A DNA stretch of 64,000 bases from VAZQ01 sp036557705. Its GTDB lineage: Bacteria; Pseudomonadota; Alphaproteobacteria; Rhizobiales; Xanthobacteraceae. A program made the position numbers and the translations under genes. The stretch covers positions 1 to 64,000 of the forward strand of contig DATBHB010000004.1 in NCBI GenBank assembly GCA_036557705.1. The letters are read 5' to 3'. This document shows positions 1 through 9,066 of the stretch, piece by piece (positions within the stretch are counted from its first letter, which is position 1; each line of letters begins with the position of its first letter). The notes beneath the pieces were generated by a model. It was given only the letters and a program-made list of their open reading frames with translations. It was not told the DNA's origin and did no database searches.

Positions 1-102
1 TTCGTATCGCGAGCCGCATAGCGGATCGCGGTCAACCGCACCTCGATCAGATCGTCCGCTGCTTGCGCCGGGGCTGCCTCGCCGAGGCCTGCCGTGGGCA
101 TG
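1..102 (-). CDS. Possible PDR/VanB-type ferredoxin reductase, N-terminal fragment cut by window edge
   Basis: Only about 34 codons are visible on the minus strand, running off the left edge. The frame reads DLIEVRLTAIRYAARDT a few residues in, a pattern I associate with the start of vanillate demethylase / phthalate dioxygenase reductase-type flavin/2Fe-2S proteins. The frame also stays open upstream of the ATG at 102 (a GTG lies at 108), so the true start is unsure. It is divergent from the ABC transporter. The family call rests on recognition of a short N-terminus only and could be wrong. Confidence 0.35.
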
Positions 103-258
103 TCCACGATGTCGTCCGCCGTCCGGATGAAAGTCCAATTGCGACCGCGCGCCGCAGCATATAGTCGCCCTTGCGCAGCTTCCGCAACCCGACCGGTTCG
201 GCGCGGTGTTTTTGAAATGTGCCGCCTGCGCTATGGTGGCGGCCTGAGGTTTTAGACA

Positions 259-2067
259 TTGAGTATCGCCAATACTCGCATCAATCAGCTTGCAGAAGGG
301 CCGCGCGCGGTGCTTGCCGGTTGGCTGCGGCCGCGCAACGTGGCGCTCGCCGCGTGCGTGCTGATCGTGGGCTGGCTGGTCTTCGTTCCGCTTGCGGCGC
401 TCTTCTACACGGCTTTCACCGAGGACACCGGCTTTGGGCCCGGCGCCCTTTCAGTGCAGAATTTCCTCGAGGCCTATTCGGGCGGCTATGTGCTGCGTCT
501 CTTCGGCAACTCGGTGATTTTTGCGATCGGCACGGCCTTGCTTACGCTGGTCATGGGCAGCCTGGTGGCCTGGGTGGTGGAGCGCACCGATGCCCCGGGC
601 GGCATGGTGTTTCATGCGCTCGCTTTGTTGTCGTTCGCGGTTCCCGGCCTGCTCACCGCGATGGCATGGATTTTCGTGCTCAGCCCGAACATCGGCTGGG
701 CCAATGCGCTGCTCAAATCGGCGTTTGGGCTCAAACAGGCGCCGTTCAACATCTACACCATGGGCGGCATGGTCTGGGCGCTGTCTACCCATTATTTCCC
801 GCTCGTCTATCTGACGCTTGGACCGGCGCTGCGCGTCCTCGATGTGCGTATGGAGGAAGCTGCGCTCGTCTCCGGCGCGCGTTACTGGCAGGTCATGCCG
901 AAAATCACCCTGCCGCTGCTCCGCCCAGCGCTGCTTTCAAGTGCGCTGCTTCTTTTCATGCTGGCGATGTCGTCCTATGAAGTGCCCCGGCTGATCGGCC
1001 GGCCGGCGCGCATCGACGTGTTCACCACCGAAATCCAGGCCGCGACCAGCAACGCGCCGCCGGAATTCGGCCTCGCGAGCGCGCTGAGCTGCACGCTTTT
1101 GTGCATCAGCATCATCGCCGTCTATTTCTATCGGCATGCAACCAGGAATGCGGAAGCCTTCGCAACCATCACCGGCAAAGGCTATACGCCGACCAGGATG
1201 GAGCTGCGGCGTTGGCGCTGGCCCGTTGCGGCCGCGATCGGCCTGTTGTTCGCGGTCACGCTTGGCCTGCCGCTGCTCACTCTCGTATGGCAGTCGTTCT
1301 ATCGCAATCTGGCGCAGCCGTTCATGGGCTCGACCGCGCCCGCGACCTTGGACAATTATCGCTTCATCCTCGGCTACCCGATTTTTCTTAACGCGGTGAA
1401 GACAAGCGTGCTGCTGGCCACCATGGCGGCGACCGTGATCGTCGTCCTCACCTTCATTATGGCTTGGATCGCGCAGCGCGCAGTGCCGCGTTCGGGCTGG
1501 GTGCTCGATTCGCTCGCTTTCACCCCGGTCGCGATCCCGCACGTGATCATCGGCGCGTCCGTCTTGTTCGCCTATCTCATGCTGCCGATTCCGGTCTACA
1601 ACACCATCTGGATCCTGCTCATCGCCTACTCGACCATGTATCTGCCTTACGGCATGCGCTTTATCGCCAGCGGGCTCACCCAGATTCATCGCGAGCTGGA
1701 AGAAGTGGCGGAGGTTGCCGGCGCGCGCATGCGCCAGGTGTTCCTGCGCATCCTGCTGCCGCTGCTGCTGCCGGTGCTGCTCGCGGCCTGGATCTATATC
1801 TTCGTGCTCGCGGTGCGCGAGCTTGCCGCCTCGGTATTCCTGGTTGGGCCGGGCACGAACGTGCTGGGCACGATCAGCCTCACCATGTGGGAGGAAGGCG
1901 GCAGCTATGGCGCAGTCTCGGCGCTCGGGGTCATCCAGATCCTGCCCCTCGTCATGATCGTGGCCGCGCTGCGCTGGCTCGAACTCCACGTGCGACGGCG
2001 CAGCGAGGCGGGTGCGGGCGCCGCAATAGCCGTTGCGGGACCGCCCAAAGCCGCGGCGGCAACCTGA
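259..2067 (+). CDS. ABC transporter permease, fused two-domain (Fe3+/putrescine-type)
   Basis: This 602-residue inner-membrane protein carries two binding-protein-dependent permease domains in one chain, as in FbpB/ThiP-like importers. Each half has a cytoplasmic EAA loop: EEAALVSGARYWQVMPK near residue 197 and EEVAEVAGARMRQVFLR near residue 480. Many hydrophobic segments alternate with short loops, starting with a TM helix near residues 27-50. The start used is a TTG, and a GTG further in is possible. The ATPase gene follows after 20 bases, so the two form an operon. No substrate-binding protein gene is in view, so the substrate is unknown. The downstream dioxygenase-like gene hints at an organic substrate, which is inference. 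Confidence 0.88.
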   Translation: MSIANTRINQLAEGPRAVLAGWLRPRNVALAACVLIVGWLVFVPLAALFYTAFTEDTGFGPGALSVQNFLEAYSGGYVLRLFGNSVIFAIGTALLTLVMGSLVAWVVERTDAPGGMVFHALALLSFAVPGLLTAMAWIFVLSPNIGWANALLKSAFGLKQAPFNIYTMGGMVWALSTHYFPLVYLTLGPALRVLDVRMEEAALVSGARYWQVMPKITLPLLRPALLSSALLLFMLAMSSYEVPRLIGRPARIDVFTTEIQAATSNAPPEFGLASALSCTLLCISIIAVYFYRHATRNAEAFATITGKGYTPTRMELRRWRWPVAAAIGLLFAVTLGLPLLTLVWQSFYRNLAQPFMGSTAPATLDNYRFILGYPIFLNAVKTSVLLATMAATVIVVLTFIMAWIAQRAVPRSGWVLDSLAFTPVAIPHVIIGASVLFAYLMLPIPVYNTIWILLIAYSTMYLPYGMRFIASGLTQIHRELEEVAEVAGARMRQVFLRILLPLLLPVLLAAWIYIFVLAVRELAASVFLVGPGTNVLGTISLTMWEEGGSYGAVSALGVIQILPLVMIVAALRWLELHVRRRSEAGAGAAIAVAGPPKAAAAT

Positions 2068-2087
2068 CAAAGCGCGAGGCGGCACAC

Positions 2088-3191
2088 ATGTTTGCCATCG
2101 AGAACCTGCGCAAGAGTTTCGCCGCCCCCGGCAACATAACGGTCACCGCAGTGGACGGCGTCAGTCTCGCCATCGAGACCGGCAATCTCGTCACGCTCCT
2201 CGGGCCATCCGGTTGCGGAAAGACCACGACGCTGCGCTGCCTTGCGGGCCTCGAGCGGCCGGAGGCCGGCAAGATCGTCATCGGCGACAAGATCGTGTTC
2301 GACGCGGCCAAGGGCGTTTTCGTGCCGCCGAGCGACCGCGGCATCGGCATGGTGTTCCAGTCCTACGCGATCTGGCCGCACATGACCGTGTTCGAAAACG
2401 TCGCTTTTCCGCTGCGGGTCGCGCGCGATCGCCGCTACAGCGCGGCGGAGATCAAGGACAGGGTCCGCCAGGCGCTGGAAACGGTGCGCATGGGCGGGTT
2501 CGAGGCACGTCCGGCAACCCAGCTCTCCGGCGGCCAGCAGCAGCGGCTTGCTTTTGCGCGCGGGCTTGTGCGCGAGCCTCAGATCCTTCTGCTCGACGAG
2601 CCGCTGTCGAATCTCGATGCCAAACTGCGCGAGCAGATGCGCGTCGAACTCAAGCGGCTGCAGACACGGCTCGGCATCACCACGGTCTACGTGACCCACG
2701 ACCAGGCCGAAGCGCTGGCACTTTCGGATGAGATCGCCGTGTTTTCCGCCGGCCGGATCGTGCAGCGGGGGACGCCGCAGGAAATCTATCGCCAGCCGAA
2801 GAGCCAGTTCGTTGCCGATTTCATCGGCTCCGCCAATTTCCTTCCCGGCACCGTGCGCGAGGGGACCGATGCGGAAGGTTCGGCCGCGGTGGAAACGCCC
2901 TACGGCCTCTTTCGCTGCAGCTTTGCCCGGCCGGTCGCCACGGGAGAATCGGTGCTGGTAAGCGCGCGGCCGGAGGACCTCGCGTTATCCGGAGAGCCTC
3001 CTCCCAACGGGGTGAACGTGCTTGCCGGCAAGATTGCGCACCGCGTCTTTCTCGGCGAGGTCGTCGATTATCTGGTCGATACCGGCGGCACCGAAATCCG
3101 GGTGCGGACCAAGCCGGAACTGGATTTCCGGATCGGCCAGGCCGTTCACGTGAGCGTGGCGCCAAACAAATGTGTCGGTCTGCCGGCCTGA
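2088..3191 (+). CDS. ABC transporter ATP-binding protein (PotA/FbpC type)
   Basis: This 367-residue ATPase powers the permease encoded just upstream. Visible motifs in order are Walker A GPSGCGKTT near residue 43, a Q-loop, the signature LSGGQQQR near residue 146, Walker B ILLLDEP, and the H-loop VYVTHDQAEAL. A C-terminal extension of about 120 residues fits a TOBE domain, typical of iron, polyamine and sugar importers. The open frame extends far upstream inside the permease gene, but the ATG at 2088 gives the normal family N-terminus (MFAIENLRKSF). The ATPase assignment is secure and the substrate is not. Confidence 0.92.
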   Translation: MFAIENLRKSFAAPGNITVTAVDGVSLAIETGNLVTLLGPSGCGKTTTLRCLAGLERPEAGKIVIGDKIVFDAAKGVFVPPSDRGIGMVFQSYAIWPHMTVFENVAFPLRVARDRRYSAAEIKDRVRQALETVRMGGFEARPATQLSGGQQQRLAFARGLVREPQILLLDEPLSNLDAKLREQMRVELKRLQTRLGITTVYVTHDQAEALALSDEIAVFSAGRIVQRGTPQEIYRQPKSQFVADFIGSANFLPGTVREGTDAEGSAAVETPYGLFRCSFARPVATGESVLVSARPEDLALSGEPPPNGVNVLAGKIAHRVFLGEVVDYLVDTGGTEIRVRTKPELDFRIGQAVHVSVAPNKCVGLPA

Positions 3192-3200
3192 CGGAGCTTT

Positions 3201-3343
3201 ACCTCTCCCCGCTTGCGGGGAGAGGTCGCCGCCGAAGGCGGCGGGTGAGGGGCTGCCTCGAAACGCCGAGATCGTAATCTGTGCCCCTCACCCGATTTCT
3301 CGCTGCGCTCGAAATCGACCTCTCCCCGCTTGCGGGGAGAGGT
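3201..3343. repeat. Palindromic repeat, family A (CTCTCCCC...GGGGAGAG)
   Basis: Two copies of ACCTCTCCCCGCTTGCGGGG stand in inverted order around an inner GTGAGGGGC ... GCCCCTCAC pair, giving a long composite hairpin after the ABC operon. Related copies occur at 8875-9047, 45399-45572 and 48451-48473, with a fragment at 30077-30148. It could act in transcription termination for the ABC operon, but no clear T-run follows. The stretch 3192-3461 holds nothing else. Confidence 0.85.
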
Positions 3344-3461
3344 GGCGGACCCTGCGAGACTGCGAACGCATTCTATCGCGCGCGACTTGTCCTAAGCACT
3401 GATGCAAACTACCGAAACATGCTCTACTGTATCATTGACCGACGTGCGATGAGGTTGAAAC

Positions 3462-4412
3462 ATGATCGATGCCAAAGTGACCGGGTTGCGGAGCGTTGAG
3501 CTCGGTGTCACCCATCTCGACCGGGCCGCTGCTTTCTATCGCTTCGTCTGGGGTCTCGAACCGGTCGCCTCCGAAAACGACACCATTCATCTGCGCGGCA
3601 ACGGCCCCGAGCACCATGTGGTAACGCTGCGCGAGCGGCCGAAGGCCGGGATATTGGGCGTCCATTTCGCCGCCGAGAGCCGCGCGGCGGTGGATGCGCT
3701 GCACGACAGAGCCAAGGCTTTGGGCGCCGCCGTCGCCGCGCCGGCGGAGCTTCCGGGAAGCGCGGGGGGCGGCTATGGTTTTTCGTTCCGCAGCCCGGAG
3801 GGGCATCGGCTCAATATTTCTTCCGACGTGGCGCAGCATCCAAACATTGTCAGCGACCGCTCGAAGCCGCTCAAGCTCTCGCATGTCGTGCTCAACAGCG
3901 CCGCAATCGAGCAACAAACAAGTTTCTTCATCGATCTGCTCGGCTTCAAGCTGAGCGATTCGACCGACATGATGGATTTCATCCGCTGTTGCGCCGACCA
4001 CCACAGCATTGCGCTGGCGCGCGGCGAGGGTCCCTCCCTCAACCATATGGCTTACGAAATCTCGAACATCGACGGCCTCATGCGCGGCGCCGGACGGCTC
4101 AAAGGCTCAGGCTTCAATGTCGAATGGGGCGTCGGCCGCCACGGGCCGGGTGACAACGTATTTTCCTATTTTATCGAGCCCAATGGCTTCGTGGTGGAAT
4201 ACACAACCGAAATCCAGCAGATCGACGAGGCGTTTTACGAGCCGCATGACGCCGAATACTGGCGCAATTTCCCCATGCGGCCGTGCCGCTGGGGCATGGC
4301 CGGCCACCCCTCGAACCGCCTCAAGGCAGCCTTTGCGGGCGACATCGGCGTCGCCGATGAGGACGACGGCAAGCGCTGCGAAGAGATCATGGCGAAAAAG
4401 CTTAAGCGGTGA
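3462..4412 (+). CDS. Two-domain VOC / extradiol dioxygenase-like protein
   Basis: This 316-residue protein has two vicinal-oxygen-chelate modules, about residues 7-120 and 138-255. The layout resembles BphC/HPCD-type ring-cleavage dioxygenases. The second module has the expected metal triad order: H141 (SHVVL), H195 (NHMAY) and E246 (FVVEYTTE). The C-terminal 60 residues fall outside the VOC fold. The family cleaves catechol-like or related aromatic rings, but VOC proteins are diverse and the substrate cannot be read here. It lies downstream of an importer, and its stop is 3 bases from the convergent hemF stop. The function beyond VOC metalloenzyme is inference. Confidence 0.75.
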   Translation: MIDAKVTGLRSVELGVTHLDRAAAFYRFVWGLEPVASENDTIHLRGNGPEHHVVTLRERPKAGILGVHFAAESRAAVDALHDRAKALGAAVAAPAELPGSAGGGYGFSFRSPEGHRLNISSDVAQHPNIVSDRSKPLKLSHVVLNSAAIEQQTSFFIDLLGFKLSDSTDMMDFIRCCADHHSIALARGEGPSLNHMAYEISNIDGLMRGAGRLKGSGFNVEWGVGRHGPGDNVFSYFIEPNGFVVEYTTEIQQIDEAFYEPHDAEYWRNFPMRPCRWGMAGHPSNRLKAAFAGDIGVADEDDGKRCEEIMAKKLKR

Positions 4413-4415
4413 GGG

Positions 4416-5309
4416 TCAGGGCCATTTCACGACCGGCGGCAGCGAGGAGAGAATCGAATCGACATTGCCGCCCGTGCGCAGCCCGAAGATCGTGCCGCGG
4501 TCGTAAAGCAGGTTGAATTCGACATAGCGGCCGCGCCGCACGAGCTGCTCCTCGCGTTCGGCCTCGTTCCAGGCCGTCGCGAAATTTCGCCGCACGAGAT
4601 CGGGATAGACGTTGAGAAATTGACGGCCGACTTCCCTGGTGAACGCAAAATCCGCTTCCCAATCGCCGGAATCGAGATAATCGTAGAATATGCCGCCGAT
4701 CCCGCGCATTTCGTTGCGGTGCTTGAGGTAGAAATATTCGTCGCACCACGCCTTGTATTTCGCATAGGGCGCCACCGCCGCATGTGCATCGCACGCCGCC
4801 TTCATGGCGGCATGGAAGGCGACCGTATCCGGGTCGTGCTGCGTGCGCCGGCGCTCCAGCAGCGGCGTGAGATCGGCGCCGCCGCCGAACCAGGGTTTCG
4901 TCGTCACCACATGGCGTGTGTTCATGTGGACCGCAGGCACATGCGGATTATGCAGATGCGCAATCAGCGAAATGCCCGATGCCCAGAACCGCGGATCGTC
5001 GCCCGCGCCGGGAATTTCCTTGCGGAATTCCGGCGCGAATTCTCCGTAAACTGTTGAGACGTGCACGCCGACCTTCTCGAATACCCGGCCCTTCATCATC
5101 GACATGACCCCACCGCCGCCGGGCGCGCCGCTGTGATCGGTCCGGCTCCATGAGGTGCGCACAAACCGGCCGGCGGGACACTCGACAAGCGGCGCTCCGG
5201 CCGGCAGGGCATCCTCCGCGGCCTCGAACGCCGCGCAGATGTTGTCCCGCAGTTCTTCAAACCAGGCGCGCGCCCGGGCTTTGCGGGCTTCGCTCTGTCC
5301 GGCGTCCAT
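4416..5309 (-). CDS. hemF: Oxygen-dependent coproporphyrinogen III oxidase
   Basis: This 297-residue cytoplasmic enzyme converts coproporphyrinogen III to protoporphyrinogen IX with O2 in heme synthesis. Typical HemF signatures are present: APGGGGVMSMMKG near residue 67, the HMNTRHV and WFGGGADLTP blocks, the KHRNEMRGIGGIFYDY block and the closing RTGGNVDSILSSLPP. I place the start at 5309, because an AGGAG lies 6 bases before that ATG. The ATG at 5324 has no ribosome-binding site and abuts a repeat. The gene follows trmL on the same strand, with a repeat between them. Confidence 0.95.
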   Translation of the reverse strand: MDAGQSEARKARARAWFEELRDNICAAFEAAEDALPAGAPLVECPAGRFVRTSWSRTDHSGAPGGGGVMSMMKGRVFEKVGVHVSTVYGEFAPEFRKEIPGAGDDPRFWASGISLIAHLHNPHVPAVHMNTRHVVTTKPWFGGGADLTPLLERRRTQHDPDTVAFHAAMKAACDAHAAVAPYAKYKAWCDEYFYLKHRNEMRGIGGIFYDYLDSGDWEADFAFTREVGRQFLNVYPDLVRRNFATAWNEAEREEQLVRRGRYVEFNLLYDRGTIFGLRTGGNVDSILSSLPPVVKWP

Positions 5310-5335
5310 GGCCAACTCCTGCATTGTAGGGCGGG

Positions 5336-5398
5336 TTAGCGCCGCGCTTCGAACACCTCCCCATTTACGCCTCTATCGCGCGGCGCGTAACCCGCCGC
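5336..5398. repeat. Inverted repeat GTAGGGCGGGTTAGCG / CGCGTAACCCGCC
   Basis: GTAGGGCGGGTTAGCGCCGC is mirrored by GCGCGGCGCGTAACCCGCCG about 25 bases later, making a hairpin of about 60 bases between trmL and hemF. The left arm ends a few bases before the first hemF ATG. The pattern resembles a widespread intergenic repeat style in this order. It occupies the spot where a hemF-proximal promoter would be expected. Confidence 0.7.
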
Positions 5399-5416
5399 AG
5401 CCGGCAGATTGCGAAG

Positions 5417-5881
5417 CTAAGGCGTCGGCGGAAATTCGCCGGTCTGCCGCAGCGCCTCGCCGAGCCCCATGGCGCAGGCAACCGCGACATTGAGCGAACG
5501 CATGCCGGCACGCATCGGAATCATTACCCGCGCATTGGCGGCACTGTGGACCGCTTCGGGCACGCCCGATGATTCGCGACCGAACAGCAGGATGTCGTCG
5601 GCCGCGAAGGCATGATCGAGGTAACAGACGCTCGCGCGCGTCGTGAACAGGACGAGCCGGGCGCCGTCATCGCGCCGCCAAGCCTCGAACGTTTCCCAGC
5701 TGGCGTGCCGCATCAGATCGACGCCCTCAAGGTAGTCCAGCCCGGCGCGGCGGAACGCCCGATCCGTGGTCGGAAAGCCGGCCGGCTCGATAATGTGCAC
5801 GGCAATGTCGAGACAGGCGGCGAGACGGAGAATCGTGCCGGTATTTTGCGGAATGTCGGGCTCGTAGAGGGCGATGGGCAT
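5417..5881 (-). CDS. trmL: tRNA (cytidine(34)-2'-O)-methyltransferase
   Basis: This 154-residue SPOUT-class enzyme 2'-O-methylates the wobble base of tRNA-Leu isoacceptors using SAM. The knot motifs are visible: PDIPQNTGTILRLAACL at the N-terminus, LLFGRESSGVP near residue 97 and the SAM-binding IPMRAGMRSLNVAVA near residue 122. The length matches the small TrmL family, which has no extra RNA-binding domain. It is divergent from petA, and the 250 bases between them should hold both promoters. Confidence 0.93.
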   Translation of the reverse strand: MPIALYEPDIPQNTGTILRLAACLDIAVHIIEPAGFPTTDRAFRRAGLDYLEGVDLMRHASWETFEAWRRDDGARLVLFTTRASVCYLDHAFAADDILLFGRESSGVPEAVHSAANARVMIPMRAGMRSLNVAVACAMGLGEALRQTGEFPPTP

Positions 5882-6129
5882 CGCCCGAAACTACCCCATT
5901 CCAGCCTGCGGCAGGATCGAAAACACAGAACCCGCGGTGGATTTGCACTATTGCAGATGTCAATTCGTCCACTTGCATCCCTGCGGCAAGGGTGCCAATA
6001 GACGGTGCCGGTTCCGTGCCGTCCTATTATCCGGGATTGGGGGTGACCGGACTGCCCGCCATGCTCGAATGCGAGTTGCGCATCGAGGCCGCATGTGCGG
6101 GCAGGCCATCCTCTACAAGGGAGAGGACT

Positions 6130-6687
6130 TTGACCGCGACGACCATGTCTCCGGCCGAGCCGACGCGCCGAGACTTCCTCTATATCGCGACCGCTACGGT
6201 CGGTGGGATCGGCGTTGCCGCCACTCTGGTGCCGCTCGTGGCGCAAATGAATCCTGATGCTTCCACCATCGCGGCCGCCGTCCCCATCGAGGTCGATCTC
6301 GGACCGATCGCTGAAGGACAGGTGATCAAGGTTTTTTGGCGCGACAACCCGTACTTCATCAGCCACCGCACCAAGAAGGAGATCGACGAGGCGCGCGACG
6401 TGAACGTCGCCGCGCTCCCCGATCCGCAACCGGATCAGGCCCGTGTCAAGCCCGGCCACGACCAGTGGCTGGTGGTGAGCGCCATCTGCACCCACCTGGG
6501 CTGCATTCCGATCGCCCACCAGGGCGACTACGATGGCTGGGAGTGCCCGTGCCACGGTTCGCAATATGACAGTTCGGGCCGCATCCGCCGCGGGCCGGCA
6601 CCGCTGAACCTCCCGGTCCCCCCCTACGAGTTCGTATCCGACACCAAGATTCGAATCGGCGAAGAAAGCCAGACGGCACGTAGCTAG
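6130..6687 (+). CDS. petA: Ubiquinol-cytochrome c reductase iron-sulfur (Rieske) subunit
   Basis: This Rieske 2Fe-2S protein of complex III passes electrons from ubiquinol to cytochrome c1. The N-terminus has a twin-arginine-type segment TRRDFLYIAT followed by one TM helix. The cluster motifs CTHLGC and CPCHGS contain both Cys and both His ligands plus the disulfide cysteines. I use the TTG at 6130, because AGGGAGAGGA ends 2-3 bases before it and the product (185 aa) then has family length; the ATG at 6145 is the alternative. The frame is open further upstream but without homology. The fused cytochrome gene follows after 8 bases. Confidence 0.93.
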   Translation: MTATTMSPAEPTRRDFLYIATATVGGIGVAATLVPLVAQMNPDASTIAAAVPIEVDLGPIAEGQVIKVFWRDNPYFISHRTKKEIDEARDVNVAALPDPQPDQARVKPGHDQWLVVSAICTHLGCIPIAHQGDYDGWECPCHGSQYDSSGRIRRGPAPLNLPVPPYEFVSDTKIRIGEESQTARS

Positions 6688-6695
6688 GGCCCATC

Positions 6696-8771
6696 ATGAG
6701 CGGACAATCGATCTACAAGCCACGGAGCCCATTCATGCAGTGGCTTGAGCGCCGGCTTCCGATCGGAAGCCTCATCCATTCGTCCTTCGTTGCCTTTCCA
6801 ACGCCGCGCAACCTCAACTATTGGTGGACATTCGGCGGCATTCTCTCGGCCATGCTGGTGATCCAGATCGTCACCGGCATCGTGCTTGCCATGCATTACA
6901 CGCCGCATGTGGATTATGCGTTCAATTCCGTCGAACATATCATGCGCGACGTCAATTACGGCTGGCTGTTGCGCTACGTACACTCGAACGGCGCCTCGAT
7001 GTTCTTTCTGGCCGCCTATATCCACCTGTTTCGCAGCATGTACTACGGCTCCTACAAGGAGCCGCGGGAAGTATTGTGGATTCTGGGCGTCGTCCTTCTG
7101 ATCCTCATGATCGCGACCGGGTTCGTGGGCTACGTGCTGCCTTGGGGGCAGATGAGCTTCTGGGCCGCGAAGGTCATCACCAATCTGTTCTCGGCCATTC
7201 CCGGGGTCGGCGAAGGCATCGTCACCTGGCTGTGGGGCGGCTATGCGGTCGGCAATCCGACGCTCAACCGCTTCTACTCGCTGCATTACCTGCTGCCGTT
7301 CATCATCGCCGGCGTCGTTGTCCTCCACGTCTGGGCGCTGCATGTTGTCGGCCAGAACAACCCGACCGGGATCGAGCCGCAATCGGAGAAGGACACGGTC
7401 GCCTTCACGCCTTATGCCACGATCAAGGACCTGTTCCTGTTCGCCGTGTTCATGGTCCTGCTGGCATGGTTCGTGTTCTACGTACCCAACTATCTTGGCG
7501 AGCCCGACAACTACATTCCGGCCAATCCGGCGGTCACGCCGATGCATATCGTGCCCGAATGGTATTACCTGCCGTTCTATGCGATCCTGCGCGCGGTACC
7601 GAACAAGCTCCTTGGCGTGATCGCGCTCGCCGCTTCGCTCTTCATCCTCTTCTTTCTGCCCTGGCTCGACACGTCCAAGGTACGCTCTGCCCGCTTTCGT
7701 CCGGCCTACCGCATATTCTTCTGGCTGTTCGTGGCTGCAGCCATCGGGCTCGGCTATCTCGGAGCGAAACCGCCGGAGGGCGCCTACGTCATCGCCGCGC
7801 GTTTTTTCGCCGCCTATTATTTCGGCTTCTTCCTGGTGATCCTGCCGATCCTGGGCTATGTCGAAAAGCCGCTTCCGTTGCCGCGCTCGATCACCGAGGA
7901 CGTGCTCAAGCACAAGGCCGCGCTGGCGACGATCGTGCTCATCCTCGGCATCGCTGCGCTGCTCGGAACCTCATCGCCGGCGGCGGCCGCCGATGAGGAC
8001 ATCCCGGCCAGGAACAGCTGGTCCTTTGCCGGACCGTTCGGCAAATACGACACCGCCCAGCTCCAGCGCGGATTCAAGATTTATCGTGAGGTCTGCTCGA
8101 CGTGCCATGGCATGCAGCTGCTCACATTCCGCAACCTCGCCGAACCGGGCGGGCCGGATTTTTCGACCGCCCAGGCCGCCGCGGTTGCCGCCGAGTACAA
8201 ATACAAGGATACCAACGACCAGGGCGAGACCGTCGAACGGCCAGGACGGCTGGCGGATCATTTTCCGCCGCCCGCGGTCAAGTTTCCCGGCGCCAACCCG
8301 CCCGATCTCTCCGTGATCGCCAAGGCACGCAGCTATGAGCGCGGTTTTCCCTGGTTCATCGTCGATTTCTTCACGCAGTACCAGGAGCAGGGCCCCGATT
8401 ATATCGTGGGCATACTCACCGGATATGAGAATACGCCGCCGGCCGGCGTCCAGCTCCCTCCGGGCGCGATGTACAACAGGATCTTCCCCGGCCACGCCAT
8501 CGCAATGCCGCCGCCGCTCTCGGACGGCCGGGTGACGTACACCGACGGAGCACCGCAGACACTCGATCAGTACGCCAAGGACGTTGCCGCCTTTCTGATG
8601 TGGGCCGCGGAGCCGAAGCTCGACGCGCGCAAGCGGCTTGGAATGCAGGTCTTCGCATTTCTGATCGTGTTCGCGGGTCTGCTCTATTTCACCAAGAAGA
8701 AGGTGTGGCACCAGGTCGAGGTTCCGGCCGAGCTGGCGCGAGGGCAGCATCCGTCCGGCACCACTGTTTGA
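6696..8771 (+). CDS. fbcH: Fused cytochrome b / cytochrome c1 polyprotein of complex III
   Basis: A single 691-residue frame encodes both redox subunits. Residues 1 to about 400 are cytochrome b, with heme-ligand histidines in the VHSNGASMFF region and the LHVWALH region and the quinol-site PEWY motif. A hydrophobic segment ending SSPAAAADED near residue 430 looks like a signal peptide within the chain. It is followed by cytochrome c1 with the heme-attachment CSTCH near residue 467, a likely Met ligand in AMPPPL, and a C-terminal anchor helix before KKKVWHQ. In Bradyrhizobium the homologous FbcH precursor is cut into the two subunits by signal peptidase, and the same is inferred here. Confidence 0.95.
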   Translation: MSGQSIYKPRSPFMQWLERRLPIGSLIHSSFVAFPTPRNLNYWWTFGGILSAMLVIQIVTGIVLAMHYTPHVDYAFNSVEHIMRDVNYGWLLRYVHSNGASMFFLAAYIHLFRSMYYGSYKEPREVLWILGVVLLILMIATGFVGYVLPWGQMSFWAAKVITNLFSAIPGVGEGIVTWLWGGYAVGNPTLNRFYSLHYLLPFIIAGVVVLHVWALHVVGQNNPTGIEPQSEKDTVAFTPYATIKDLFLFAVFMVLLAWFVFYVPNYLGEPDNYIPANPAVTPMHIVPEWYYLPFYAILRAVPNKLLGVIALAASLFILFFLPWLDTSKVRSARFRPAYRIFFWLFVAAAIGLGYLGAKPPEGAYVIAARFFAAYYFGFFLVILPILGYVEKPLPLPRSITEDVLKHKAALATIVLILGIAALLGTSSPAAAADEDIPARNSWSFAGPFGKYDTAQLQRGFKIYREVCSTCHGMQLLTFRNLAEPGGPDFSTAQAAAVAAEYKYKDTNDQGETVERPGRLADHFPPPAVKFPGANPPDLSVIAKARSYERGFPWFIVDFFTQYQEQGPDYIVGILTGYENTPPAGVQLPPGAMYNRIFPGHAIAMPPPLSDGRVTYTDGAPQTLDQYAKDVAAFLMWAAEPKLDARKRLGMQVFAFLIVFAGLLYFTKKKVWHQVEVPAELARGQHPSGTTV

Positions 8772-8874
8772 TGCACTCACTTAGCTGTAGGTGGGCAAGG
8801 GCGCATAGCCAGGCCCGTCAAACACGCGCGTAAACGCCACCAGAGTTGTTTTCCGGTCGGATTGACCACAGCAG

Positions 8875-9047
8875 ATGCGGCAAACTCGGTGCGCTCCCTC
8901 TCCCCGCGCGCATCGACCCCCGCGCCCAAACCTCCGGCGCGCGTGGGAGAGGGTTGGGGTGAGGGGCCTCTTATCGGCCGCACATCGCGCCCCCTCACCC
9001 CGCCGCGCGAAGACGCGCGGCGACCCTCTCCCGCAAGGGGAGAGGGT
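8875..9047. repeat. Palindromic repeat, family A
   Basis: This is a composite inverted repeat. CTCCCTCTCCCCGCG ... GAGAGGGTTGGGGTGAGGGG is mirrored by CCCCCTCACCCCGCCGCG ... CCCTCTCCCGCAAGGGGAG. Its left end, ACTCGGTGCGCTCC, also appears at the 3' end of tilS (30083) and, inverted, at 45550. It fills most of the 295 bases between fbcH and mtnP and ends about 20 bases before the mtnP start. The rest of that gap shows no gene. Confidence 0.85.
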
Positions 9048-9066
9048 ACTGGCGACGAGCAGCGCA

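Noticed and set aside
1464..2087. N-terminal extension of the ABC ATPase frame into the permease gene
   Set aside because: The extension overlaps permease coding sequence and lacks homology; the ATPase family starts at the ATG at 2088.
6684..7913. A 409-codon antisense frame across the cytochrome b part of fbcH
   Set aside because: Charged shadow sequence opposite a gene with all expected heme ligands.
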